Source of the DNA: Dipteris shenzhenensis
Taxonomy: Eukaryota; Polypodiophyta; Polypodiopsida; Gleicheniales
Reading direction: 5' to 3' (one strand)
Assembly (NCBI GenBank): GCA_047967505.1
Contig: CM106540.1
Length of the DNA stretch: 64,000 bases
Below are positions 22,661 through 33,619 of the stretch, in pieces. Numbering within the stretch: position 1 is the stretch's first letter; each line of letters starts with the position of its first letter. A program made the position numbers and the translations under genes. The notes below the pieces were generated by a model that was given only the letters and a program-made list of their open reading frames with translations, had not been told where the DNA came from and did not search any database.

Positions 22661-23317
22661 AAGGTAGTTCATGTACCTATGGATGAACCTTGGATTATTG
22701 ACAGTGGTGCATCACGCCACATGACCAGCTAGAAGGATTGGATACCTCTCTACATCCGGTAGGGAATGACATCCTAGTAGCAGTCGGCAATGATGCAAAA
22801 TGTCCAGCAAAAGGAAAAGGTACGATTGCTCTCAAGTTAGATGGAGTTGTAAAATAGTTGTCCCATGTTCTTTATGTACCAAATATCAAGAGGAACTTGT
22901 TGTCCGTTTCTGTGATCACAGATTGGGACCTCAAAGTTCACTTCGATAACAATGGCACACAGATTTTGGATCTTCAAGGGAAGGTCATTGGTAAAAGTAC
23001 ACAGTGCAACAACATCTGCGAACTCTCAGCTTTCAGTTCTCGAGTCGATGTGAGCAACACTAAGCTGTGGCATGAGAGGTTTGGTCATCTAAACCTTAGT
23101 TGTTTAAAGGAGATGCATAAAAGTGGAATGATTGCAGACCTACCAGAAATTATAGATCTGCCCGATGTATGTGAAGCTTGCATGATGGGCAAGCAGCATC
23201 GGCAGCCCTTTCCTAAAGAGCCTAGTAGGGCAAAGTCTCCTCTAGAGCTTGTTCACATGGACCTCTGCGGAAAGATGGAGATGGAAGCTTTGGGTTGTTC
23301 CTACTACTTCATGATGC
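22661..23317 (+). pseudogene. C1b PR and N-terminal integrase
   Basis: PR keeps the catalytic motif WIIDSGASRHMT at 22690-22725, unlike C1a where it is NSGA. A stop and a 1-base loss follow at about 22731-22741. The 154-codon frame 22858-23322 covers the PR end (NIKRNLLSVSVITDWDL) and the IN zinc-binding domain: LWHERFGHLN and CEACMMGKQHRQ. It reaches the first catalytic Asp as VHMDLCGKM and then YYFMML, where the foreign LTR starts. Confidence 0.8.
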
Positions 23318-24561
23318 TGTGACATGAAGTTGGGGGTAATAAACTTCACGCACCTCTTCACTTCCTATTGCTTTTGAACTGACTGACAAAGATATTTATC
23401 ATTGAGAATGGGACATTAAAAAGAATCTTTTATGCCAAGATACCACACCATACTTTCCTCCCTCAGATGAGAATGAAGATGGTAACATCCCAAGTGATGT
23501 TGTAATCAAGCATACGAAGAAGGAAAGGATCAGTAGAGGCCATAATCTCAGTGAGCCGGTCTACACCAAAGAGAAGAGCGATACATTGTTGAAAGAAGAT
23601 CTTGTGGCTCAACATGACATCAACTGATATATATTGAGGATTTTGAAGGGGCTGATTGGGTCGGATGGGTAGATTCCGAGGAAACATTGCACCTCCTTCA
23701 TAGACACCTTTATACTTAGCTCAAAACACTCTACAAACTGTCATTAGACATAGAGGCCTATAACTTTTAATAGAGACATTATATCAGAGATTTAAACATA
23801 CAAAGAGATGCCCCTTAAGATGGGCTTCGCGCTAATATAGGTTTTGTTGAAAACAGATAGACGGTTGAAGAGATATGGACAGTTTATTGGAAGGGAGTAA
23901 AAACTATCATGACAACAGACTGTCACACATAGAGACAACAACCTATCACACATAGAGACTCATTACTTTTTGCAACAATATCTTATTCAAGATTTGATTG
24001 CATAGAAACACGTGTTTTAAAGAGAGCTTTGCGCTGATATAAATTTCATTAAAATTTGAATATCGAGCAGAAAGTTATGAGCAAAACACTAACAGGGGGT
24101 CAAACTGTCATGAAAACTACCCTCCACCCATACTAATTTCTCCTGAGTAGGATGCTCCCTCAAGACTCCACCTTCATCAACGATCCACCCCTCATAGATT
24201 TCTCCTAGAAGAGGGGAAGAAGTTTTCATGGTGGCTCGGGAAATAGATGGACCATGTGTGCATAGTGAGCGGCCGAATAGAAAGAACTTTTAAGGCTTTG
24301 AAAGAAAGAAAAGGGAAGAGACACTCAAGAGAGAGAACCTGAAGTGACCCTCATTACCAATAGAGTGAGAATCCACTCTAATGTAACTCAAAACACTATA
24401 AAGAAAAGGGAGAAGAAGAGGTTTCATATATACAAGAGGGAGCGGAAGCTCCAAGACTACTCACAGAGAGAGATTAGACTAGAGAGAGATGGACTCAAGA
24501 GTCTACATAAGAGAATATCTACAAGAGGGAGAGAAGACTCATGGAAGAGGCTTGAGGAAAC
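23318..24561 (-). repeat. G2 LTR, 3' portion, with ~650 bp absent from the other copy
   Basis: The end at 23318 (TGTGACATGAAGTTGGGGG on the plus strand) and the first 330 bp match 2004-2325, and 24310-24560 match 2380-2625. Between them lies about 650 bp (23645-24305) with no counterpart in the copy at 2004-3301. It is either an insertion here or a deletion there; no coding frame or element ends are seen in it. The LTR is truncated at about 24561, where C4 begins. Confidence 0.7.
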
Positions 24562-27365
24562 AAGAGAGTCCAAGGGAGGACAAAGGAAAAGTGAAGATCG
24601 AGGAGATCAATGCAGTCACACATGATAGTAACAATGATGTTCTCTTCATGTCTAGTTTATCTGCAAAGTTGCTTACCACTTCAGATGATGCATATTCCCA
24701 GAATTGGATTTTGGATTCTGGTGCTTCATTCCATGTTACTCCCCATAGGGAATGGTTCTCCACTTATGACAGTGGAAAGACACATTGTGTGCATCTTGGA
24801 AATGACTATGCATGTGACATAGTGGGAGTAGGTGACATAAAGTTTTCTTTTGCAAATGGGTCTACATTTATTTTGAAACATGTGAGACATGTGCCTAAGT
24901 TGACCAAGAGTCTTATTTCAGTGGGTCAGCTAGATGATGCTGGTTTTCACACCACTTTTGGCCTTCACCGTTGGAAAATTTAGAAGGGCTCTATGCTTTT
25001 GGCTAGGGGTGCCAAGTGTGGGACTTTGTATCCTTTACATGTATCAGGGGTATTTGATCATGTTGTTGCAATAACCAAGCATCCAAGCACTTCTTTGTGG
25101 CATTGCAGGTTGGGGCACATGAGCTAGAATGGAATGAAACTCTTATACCATTTGGGTTATGTACCGCATTTGAGTTTCTCTGATTTTGAATTTTGTGAGC
25201 ACTGTCTCTATGGGAAGCAGACTAAATCAGCCCATAAAAAAAGGGGAAAGAAAGAGTTTGAAAAGCTTGATTTGGTGCATTCAAACATATGTGGTCCCAT
25301 GCCTACATGGTCATTAGGCGGGGCTGAATACTATGTGACATTCATTGATGATGCAACTAGGAAAGTGTGGGCTTATGCTATAGCTCGGAAGAGTGATGTG
25401 TTCCAGGTATTTCAGAAATGGCTGGCCTTGGTTGAGAATCAGTCAGGTAGAACGCTTAAATACCTATAGACTGACAATGGTGGAGAGTATCTCTCTCATG
25501 ACTTTTAGCATTTTTGTGATACACGTGGGATTAAGAGGGAGCTCACATCCCCTTGTACTCCAGAGCAAAATCCAGTTGCAGAAAAGATGAACCGTACCAT
25601 TCAAGAAAGGTTTCAATGCATGCTTTCCAGTGCAAGTCTTTATGGTGGATTTTGGGCTGAGGCAATGAAGACTACAGTGCATGTGATCAATAGATCACCT
25701 AGTAAGAGTTTAGATGGTGGTATTCCTAAAGAGGCATGGAGTGGCAAGAAGCCCTCTTACTCTCATTTGCATATATTTGGGTGTGAGGCATATGCACATG
25801 TGCCAAAAGAGCTTCGAAAGAAGCTAGATCCTAAGTCTAGGAAATGATCTTTCTAGGTTATGGTGAAAGTGGAGAGATGGGCTATCATCTCTAGGAACTA
25901 GAAGCAAAGAAGATCATACACAGCCATGATGTAGTCTTCAATGAGAAGAATATGCATAAGGCACCCATGAGGGATGTGGAAATGAGGAGAATCACTTTCC
26001 AGGATGTGAATCCACCTACATATGTTGATAGACAGCAAGCTGTCCATGCACCAAATGTGCAAGAAATGGTACCACCAAGTACTCCCGCAGGTATACAACA
26101 GGTATACAATCAAGAGTAAATGATGGATCATCTATTGGTGGAAAAGATGAGCCAAATGTGGCTGATATGCAAGTGGGACAGCAAGCTAAAATGCCCTTGA
26201 GAAGATCATCTAGAGTGTCTAGATCGCCTGATAGGTTTGTTCCAAGGGTAGACTATGTGATGCTTACTGATTGCAGGGAGCCTTCTTGCTACAGAGAGGC
26301 TATGATGCACGAGGATCAATGCAAGTGGGAGTATGCTATGCAATCAGAGATGAGTTCACTTATGAAGAATAAGACTTGGGACTTGGTTTCTTTTCCACAT
26401 GGAAAGAAATCATTGACATGTAAATGGGTCTACAAAATGAGGGTCATAGGTGATGATGTGCCTAGGTACAAGGCCCGTTTGGATGCTAAAGGGTTCAAGC
26501 AAGAGAAGGGTGTGGACTTTGATGAGATATTCTCTCCAGTTGTGAAGATGACCACACTTAGATGCATGCTTGGACTAGTGGCATCAGAGGATATGGAGCT
26601 TATGCAGATGGATGTCAAGATAGCTTTCTTGCATGGGGATTTACATGAGGAAATTTACATGACGCAGCTGGAAGGCTTTGAAGAAAAGGGCAAAGAGCAT
26701 TTAGTTTGCAAGCTGAAGAAGAGTCTCTATGGTCTTAAGCAAGCACCTAGAGAATGGTATCAGAAGTTTGATGCTTTCATTCAATCCCAGGGTTTTAGAA
26801 GGAGTAAAATTGATCATTCTCTCTACACTAAAAGGGCTAAGGATAATAGCCTGCTAATCTTGGCACTATATGTGGATGATATGCTATTGGCTAGCAAGAA
26901 TACTTATGAGCTAGATGCATTAAAGGCCAAGTTGCATGAGGCCTTTGATATGAAGGATTTGGGATTTACAGGTCATATTCTTGGTATGCGCATCACGCGT
27001 GATCAGAGTAGGAAACTCCTTTGGCTTTCACAAAAAGAGTATGTTACAAAAGTATTGTAGCATTTCAATATGGAGGGGGGGAAGGCAGTGAGTACTCCAT
27101 TCCTCCATATGTGAAACTGAGTCATACAGATAGTCCCAAATCATATGAGGAAAGGGCCATGATGGCCAAGGTTCCTTATGCATCAGCAGTTGGGAGTCTT
27201 ATGTATGCTATGATAGCTACTAGACCAGACATTGCATTTGCAATGGGAGTTGTTAGCCGGTATATGGCTAATCTAGGAAAGAGGCATTGGGAGGCAGTTA
27301 AGTGCATCATGAGGTACATGAAGGGTACCAAGGAGATGTGCATCTGCTTTGGTAAAGGAGACATG
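24562..27365 (+). mobile_element. C4: copia internal fragment, PR to RT (no gag, no LTR)
   Basis: Same family as the complete C5 but in the opposite direction and close to it. It starts in the gag-PR linker (SPREDKGKVKIEE) at the joint with the G2 LTR and ends after FGKGDM in the RT-RNase H connection, where C6 sequence on the minus strand begins. Neither end has an LTR or target duplication. Together with C5 (28438-31220) it forms a long inverted repeat. Confidence 0.85.
24562..27365 (+). pseudogene. C4 pol: PR, IN, RT (broken)
   Basis: PR: ILDSGASFHVTPH intact. IN: LWHCRLGHMS and CEHCLYGKQ zinc site. The first catalytic Asp is changed to Asn, VHSNICGP (codon 25284-25286; C5 has HSD); FIDDATRK, TDNGGEYL and TPEQNPVAEK follow, with TAG at 25468 and 25507. 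A base loss near 25845 shifts the frame, which recovers by 26158. RT (26158-27060, 300 residues open): [48 protein letters not shown] at 26869-26880, then a TAG at 27058. Further sequence to FGKGDM is open. The first 25 codons of the frame 24489-24983 are antisense G2 LTR sequence fused in frame to PR. Confidence 0.85.
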
Positions 27366-27749
27366 TGTGGTAATAGTCATGTAAATCAAACTTCCTACTA
27401 TGCATATGTACATAGTAGGGTCTTCCAGAAGCACACCTGCATCTGCACTCAGCTTCACATTCTGCTCCAAAGGAACTGAAATAGGCTTACAGCCTGTCAT
27501 CCCATATTTGGACATCATGTCCAATCCATACTACCTCTGTAAGAACTGTATCCCACTTGGTGATCTAATCACCTCAATGCCCAAGAAATAACACAGCTCT
27601 CCCAAATCCTTCATCTCAAACTTCTGCCTCAATAGCATTTTCACATGAAGGATATCTTCATCACTATCATCACAAAATATTGCTGCTTTATGCCATGCTC
27701 CTGTAGGAACCTTGCAAACTCATTTGAGATGTACTCTCCCCCTCCATCT
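27366..27749 (-). pseudogene. C6 IN fragment fused to RT end
   Basis: 27749-27673 encodes DGGGEYISNEFARFLQEHGIK-like IN sequence (landmark only). At about 27672 it is fused to RT codons for SDEDILHVKMLLRQKFEMKD, then KYGMTGCKPISVPLEQN and GSLIYMTIT (27524-27366). The loss spans from mid-IN to the RT YVDD region, about 1.5 kb compared with C12. The YVDD box itself is gone. Confidence 0.8.
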
Positions 27750-27918
27750 TGAGAGTGCTCTCAACGGAAGCAAGAACGGAAGAAGGAGAGAGAGAGACAG
27801 AGAGCCACACAAGTTTGGTGGTGCAGAACCACCCTAATCTTCTTTTTCATTCATTTATATATGTGTTTGAGTATTGTACATAGCCGGGGTTAAGGCACAG
27901 TGACCTTTAACCCCCACA
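27750..27918 (-). repeat. C5 3' LTR, 169 bp
   Basis: On the minus strand TGTGGGGGTTAAAGG to GCACTCTCA. It contains a short TATATAAATG motif and a CT-rich stretch. Confidence 0.95.
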
Positions 27919-27932
27919 ACCTCCCACTTAAA
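27919..27932 (-). other. C5 polypurine tract
   Basis: AAGTGGGAGGT on the minus strand directly before the 3' LTR start TGTGGGGG. Confidence 0.8.
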
Positions 27933-28010
27933 GGACAATGTGCTTTTAAGAGAGAACAACTAGTGAGCATACTATCCAATGCCCATCAATACACGGCAAT
28001 ACTCAAACTG

Positions 28011-28778
28011 CTAACTAGGTAGACTCTTCATCAGCATATCTGCAGGGTTATCATCTGTATGAACCTTGACAAGCTCTATGCGCTTGTCCTCAAGTACCTC
28101 CCTGATGAAATGGTACCTGACCTCAATGTGTTTGGTCTTTGCATGAAAGACCGGATTCCGTGCTAGCTGAATAGCACTCATGGAATCACTATGCAATGTC
28201 GGTACACTTGTATGAATCCCCAAATCTCCCACTAGCCGATCAAGCCATATAGCCTCCTTGCAACCCTCTGTGGCTGCAACATACTCAGCCTCTGTGGTAG
28301 ACAAAGCAACGCACTTCTGTGCGCGAGACATCCACGACACTGCACCACCTGCAAAGGTGAACACATAACCAGAAGTGGATCTCCTACTATCCACATGCCC
28401 TGCATAGTTTGAATCTGTGTACCCAAGTACACGCATGTCTCCTTTACCAAAGCAGATGCACATCTCCTTGGTACCCTTCATGTACCTCATGATGCACTTA
28501 ACTGCCTCCCAATGCCTCTTTCCTAGATTAGCCATATACCGGCTAACAACTCCCATTGCAAATGCAATGTCTGGTCTAGTAGCTATCATAGCATACATAA
28601 GACTCCCAACTGCTGATGCATAAGGAACCTTGGCCATCATGGCCCTTTCCTCATATGATTTGGGACTATTTGTATGACTCAGTTTCACATATGGAGGAAT
28701 GGAGTACTCACTGCCTTCCCCCCCTCCATATTGAAATGCTACAATACTTTTGTAACATACTCTTTTTGTGAAAGCCAA
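28011..28778 (-). pseudogene. C5 RT end and RNase H
   Basis: A 255-codon open frame. It begins with the RT thumb region shifted relative to 28739-29335, then reads RPDIAFAMGVVSRYM and FGKGDM, followed by the RNase H: GYTDSNYAGHVDSRRSTSGY, TTEAEYVAATEG, HSDSMSAIQL and HAKTKHIEVRYHF, ending ADMLMKSLPS at the natural terminus. All four RNase H acidic residues are recognisable. The TAG at 28739-28741 separates it from RT at the same place as in C4 (27058-27060). RNase H removes the RNA strand during cDNA synthesis. Confidence 0.85.
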
Positions 28779-29335
28779 AGGAGTTTCCTACTCTGATCAC
28801 GCGTGATGCGCATACCAAGAATATGACCTGTAAATCCCAAATCCTTCATATCAAAGGCCTCATGCAACTTGGCCTTTAATGCATCTAGCTCATAAGTATT
28901 CTTGCTAGCCAATAGCATATCATCCACATATAGTGCCAAGATTATCAGGCTACTATCCTTAGCCCTTTTAGTGTAGAGGCAGTGATCAATTTCACTCCTT
29001 CTAAAACCCTGGGACCGAATGAAAGCATCAAACTTTTGATACCATTCTCTAGGTGCTTGCTTAAGACCATAGAGACTCTTCTTCAGCTTGCAAACTAAAT
29101 GCTCTTTGCCCTTTTCTTCAAAGCCTTCCGACCGCACCATGTAAATTTCCTCATGCAAATCCCCATGCAAGAAAGCTATCTTGACATCCATCTGCATAAG
29201 CTCCATATCCTCTGATGCCACTAGTCCAAGCATGCATCTAAGTGTGGTCATCTTCACAACTGGAAAGAATATCTCATCAAAGTCCACACCCTTCTCTTGC
29301 AACCAAACGGGCCTTGTACCTAGGCACATCATCAC
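28739..29335 (-). pseudogene. C5 reverse transcriptase core
   Basis: Open for 198 codons: GVDFDEIFFPVVKMTTLR, QMDVKIAFLHGDL (catalytic Asp), [20 protein letters not shown] near 28920-28930 (LALYVDDMLLAS), then FDMKDLG and LGMRITRDQ. Separated from the upstream linker by a small deletion at about 29300: KARLVA is followed by REGCGL instead of KGFKQEKG. Polymerase residues are intact. Confidence 0.85.
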
Positions 29336-30782
29336 CTGTGACCTTCATTTTGTAGACCCATTTACATGGCAATGCTTTCTTTCCATGTGGCAAAGAGACC
29401 AAGTCCCAAGTCTTATTCTTCATAAGTGAACTCATCTCTGATTGCATAGCATACTCCCACTTGCGTTGATCCTCACGCATCATAGCCTCTTTGTAGCAAG
29501 AACGCTCCCCGCAATCAGTAAGCATCACATAGTCTACCCCTGGAACAAACCTATCAGGCGGTCTAGACACTCTAGATGATCTTCTCAAGGGCATTTCAGC
29601 TTGCTGTCCCACTTGCATATCAGCCACATTTGGCTCATCATTTCCACCAATAGATGATCCATCATCTACCCTTGATTGTATACCTGTGGGAGTACTTGGT
29701 TGTACCATTTCTTGCACATTTGGTGCATGGATAGCTTGCTATCTATCAACATATGTAGGTGGATTTACATCTTGGAAAGTGATTCTCCTCATTTCCACAT
29801 CCCTCATGGGTGCCTTATGCATCTTCTTCTCATTGAAGACCACATCATGGCTGCGTATGATCTTCTTTACTTCTGGATCCCAGAGACGATAGCCCATCTC
29901 TCCACTTTCACCATAACCCAGAAAGATGCATTTCCTAGACTTAGGATCTAGCTTCTTTCGAAGCTCTTTTGGCACATGTGCATATGCCTCACACCCAAAT
30001 ATATGCAAATGAGAGTAAGAGGGCTTCTTGCCACTCCATGCCTCTTCAGGAATACCACCATCCAAACTCTTACTAGGTGATCTATTGATCACATGCACTG
30101 CAGTCTTCATTGCCTCAGCCCAAAAACCACCAGAAAGACTTGCATTGGAAAGCATGCATTGCAACCTTTCTTGAATGGTATGGTTCATCTTTTCTGCAAC
30201 TGGATTTTGCTCTGGAGTACGAGGGGATGTGAGCTCCCTCTTAATCCCACGTGTATCACAGAAATGCTGAAAGTCATGAGAGAGATACTCTCCACCATTA
30301 TCAGTCCGTAGGCATTTAAGCGTTCTACCTGACTGATTCTCAACCAAGGCCAGCCATTTCTGAAATACCTGGAACACATCACTCTTCCGAGCTATAGCAT
30401 AAGCCCACACTTTCCTAGTTGCATCATCAATGAATGTCACATAGTATTCAACCCCGCCTAATGACCGTGTAGGCATGGGACCACATACGTCTGAATGCAC
30501 CAAATCAAGCTTTTCAAACTCTTTCTTTCCCCTTCTTTTATGGGCTGATTTAGTCTGCTTCCCATAGAGACAATGCTCACAAAATTCAAAATCAGAGAAA
30601 CTCAAATGCGGTACATAACCCAAACGACATAAGAGTTTCATTCCATTCTGGCTCATGTGCCCCAACCTGCAATGCCACAAAGAAGTGCTTGGCTGCTCGG
30701 TTATTGCAACAACATGATCAAATACCCCTGATACATGTAAGGGATACAAAGTCCCACACTTGGCACCCCTAGCCAAAAGCAT
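29277..30782 (-). pseudogene. C5 integrase and linker to RT
   Basis: Frame 30782-29739 (347 codons): WHCRLGHMS and CEHCLYGKQ zinc site, catalytic LVHSDVCGP, FIDDATRK, TDNGGEYL and TPEQNPVAEK, IN C-terminus with FGCEAYAHVPKELR, FLGYGESGEMGYR and SHDVVFNEK. A TAG at 29739-29741 (Gln codon in relatives) precedes the linker frame 29717-29277 with PLRRSSRVSRPPDRF and the RT start ALPCKWVYKM. Unlike C4, the three IN catalytic acidic residues are kept; the Q-N-P in TPEQNPVAE replaces the usual Q-N-G in both copies, so it belongs to the family. Confidence 0.85.
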
Positions 30783-30952
30783 AGAGCCCTTTTGAATTTT
30801 CCAACTCTGAAAGCCAAAACTGGTGTGAAAACCAGCATCATCTAGCTAACCCACTGAAATAAGACTCTTGGTCAGCTTAGGCACATGTCTCACATGTTTC
30901 AAAAGAAATGCAGACCCATTTGCAAAAGAAAACTTTATGTCACCTGCTCCCA

Positions 30953-32032
30953 CTATGTCACATGCATACTCCATGCATAGTCATTTCCAAGATGCACACA
31001 ACCTATCTTTCCACTGTCATAAGTGGAGAACCATTCCCTATGGGGAGTAACATGGAATGAAGCACCAGAATCCAAAATCCAATCCTGGGAATATGCATCA
31101 TCTGAAGTGGTAAGCAACTTTGCAAATAAACTAGACATGAAGAGGATGTCATTGTCACTATCATGTGTGATTGCATTGATCTCCTCGATCTTCACTTTTT
31201 CTTTGTCCTCCCTTGGACTCTCTTCCTTTTGATTTGCACCCCAATTTGCATTCTTTTTCTTATCCCTTTGCTCTCTTTTTAGCTTGTAGCAATCCTTTTT
31301 CATATGGCCCTTCTTGCCACAGTGGTAACACTCAATGTTCTGTGCCCTGGATTTGCTACGTGACTTCCCTCTTTCTTGGGACTTCCCCCTAAACTGTGGT
31401 CTGCCCCTTTGCACATTTAAGGCTACATCCTGCTTGTTGCCATCCATAGACTTCCATCTAATCTCCTCGGCCAACAAGCTACCCACAACATCATCAAATT
31501 TCAGTACTCCACCAGGTGCAGAGTTACTGATAGCTGTACGGAAGGTATCCCATGAGGATGGCAATGAACATAAGAGAAATATTGCCTTAGTCTCCGCATC
31601 AAAATTCATTTTCTGAGCCTGAAGCTGGCTGAAAATAATATTGAATTCATTCAAGTGAGAAGCAATGGAGACCCCTTCCTTCATTTGCAGCTCAAACAAC
31701 CTCTTCATGAGGTAAACTTTATTAGAGGCAGTTTCCTTTTCATAAGTGGCACATAGTTTCTTCCACAAATCTTCCATAGTCTGCTCATTTACTACTGTGA
31801 AATAAACTGACTCTACAAGATGAAGTCTAATAGTAGACTTTGCTAATGCAGCCAACTCATTCCAATCATCCTCAGACATATTTGCAGGCTTAGCTTCAAT
31901 CCCTGCCAAGGGTTTAATCTGCTTCTTTTGAATGAGCACATCCCTTATTTGCTCTTTCCACAAAGAAAAGTTTGTCCCATTAAACTTTTTAATGCTGAAA
32001 AACTCCTTTTCAGACGTGGAAGAGGATGCCAT
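30953..32032 (-). pseudogene. C5 gag and protease start
   Basis: Start set at ATG 32032 (MASSSTSEKEFFSIKKFNG) because it fits copia gag starts; an ATG 24 bases upstream is also in frame. Domains: UBN2-type gag (NFSLWKEQIRDVLIQK, ENLWKKL-like block, SLPSSWDTFRTAISN), basic stretch (RGKSQERGKSRSKSRAQ), one CCHC zinc knuckle CYHCGKKGHMKKDC (about 31330-31290), acidic linker, then PR with ILDSGASFHVTPHREW. An 11-bp insertion near 30965 (repeated TATGCATG context), absent from C4, shifts the frame 20 residues after the active site. The 360 codons from the start to this point contain no stop. Confidence 0.85.
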
Positions 32033-33434
32033 GATGCAAATGAAACAAAATCCCAAATGCTAGTGCCTGCAAGAGAGAATCACACCAAATACTAGGTGCA
32101 CCCAAATGTGTATGCCACAATAGAGTGAAATATCACCAAAACTCAAAGCTCAAAGCATCAAAAGATGCATCTGACTCATGTGCATATACTATGCATCCAT
32201 ATGAGCAAATCTGGCCGAAAAGAAAATGCCAATAAGTGCCAAATGACTCAAGCATAAACACTGTCCATTGGCATATGCATTAATTATATCTCATCCAAGA
32301 GAGCATAGCACTATCAATGCATCACCAACAATGTGTCAAAGCTGTCCCTCAACATAAAATAGCATCCATGTGCAAAGCGTCCATAAAAAATAGCATCCCA
32401 CAAGGCAATTTGGGCCTATCAACGCATCCAACAAGGACCGCAATGCATCCAAATGGCCTATAAATCATCCACTGCAACCCAATGCATACCACAAACGAGC
32501 GCACACTGCAACCAGAGTGATCTGCATAAGGTATACTCAAGAAATCATAGTCCCATGGTAATGACCGCTACTGAAAATAGAACCTAAGATGCCTCAACAC
32601 ATGGGCGCCATTGCATAATCGGACTCAGCAAGAAAATCTGCAAATATCTCTCTTCTGCCAGAACTCCAAAATCCCAACCGATGAGTGAGAAATGGGAGTC
32701 AATACTTATCCACTGCCATGTGGCATAAATCTAAGGTTTCAAAACCTTAGTATGAAAAATGCATAACAGAGAGATGAAATCGAATACATAGAGATTTATA
32801 ACTCTGAAAATCCTCCACCGAATCACGCAAGAACTGATAGGTAGGGGTTTTTGGGCGTCCGGAACGCAATGGGACATACGGTTTTGGAAACCGTGGTCTC
32901 AATCACTGGGTCCAACACACGGACTGAAAAACGTTTTTGGAAACAGAGCTGTTTGTAAACTCCACCGGAGTGCGAATGATGAGCAACATAGCAATTTTAG
33001 GACTCCTTGAGTCCACCGGAACTGACAGATCTACAAATGGTTGCTCCAAACTTGAGTTCCAACGCCCGGGCAAAAAACGCAGGAACTGACACAGTGACTC
33101 AGAATTCCAATGAAATGATCCCAGATTCAGGAATGAAGGTGTTTCTAGGCTCCTGAAGTAATGTGGATACCAAAAGCAAGCAATAGTTGCCTCTACAAGT
33201 CAATACGGAGTCTCTGTCATCGAACGGAACAGGGAAAAGCTCAAAAAACGACTTTTCTTTCAAACCACTTAACAGGCTCTCAAAACCACTTCGCAAAGCC
33301 AAAGTAACTTTTCCAAAGGTTCCTCCAAGGTCTCTGCACACTCGGATGCAAGTAAAGTCACCCACAAAGCTTCTCCTTCCTCCCACAGAGCTGCTAAGCT
33401 TCAAGCATTCATGCACGCTCAGCTAGATCACCCG
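32033..33434 (-). other. C5 long untranslated leader
   Basis: About 1.4 kb between primer-binding site and gag ATG. The longest minus-strand frame is 105 codons (33416-33099, starting MHECLKLSSSVGG), with no recognisable domain. No similarity to another part of the window. It could hold packaging or translation signals or captured host sequence; neither can be shown here. Confidence 0.6.
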
Positions 33435-33449
33435 GGCTCTGATACCAGT
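33435..33449 (-). other. C5 primer-binding site
   Basis: On the minus strand ACTGGTATCAGAGCC follows the LTR end CACTCTCA; initiator Met tRNA type, offset two bases from the LTR. Confidence 0.85.
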
Positions 33450-33619
33450 TGAGAGTGCTCTCAACGGAAGCAAGAACGGAAGAAGGAGAGAGAGAGACAG
33501 AGAGCCACACAAGTTTGGTGGGTGCAAAACCACCCTAATCTTCTTTTTCATTCATTTATATATGTGTTTGAGTATTGTACATAACTGGGGTTAAGGCACA
33601 GTGACCTTTAATCCCCACA
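33450..33619 (-). repeat. C5 5' LTR, 170 bp
   Basis: Same ends as the 3' copy, with one extra G and four transitions. CATCT follows at 33620-33624. Confidence 0.95.

Larger units (their letters stand above)
20967..23317 (+). mobile_element. C1b: Ty1/copia element truncated in integrase
   Basis: Second copy of the C1 family: LTR, primer-binding site, gag, PR and half of IN. It is inserted in the G2 LTR piece and stops at 23317, where another G2 LTR end (TGTGACATGAAG) begins. Everything after the first integrase catalytic Asp is missing. It differs from C1a at many sites, so these are not a recent segmental duplication. Confidence 0.85.
27750..33619 (-). mobile_element. C5: complete Ty1/copia element, 5870 bp, inserted in C6
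   Basis: Both LTRs (170 bp at 33450-33619, 169 bp at 27750-27918), primer-binding site, gag-pol and polypurine tract are present, flanked by the duplication CATCT. By eye the LTRs differ by four C/T or G/A changes and one 1-bp indel, about 3 percent. The LTR is very short for copia, while the leader before gag is very long (about 1.4 kb). The pol frame is broken by an 11-bp insertion in PR, stops, and a frameshift in RT. Confidence 0.95.
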
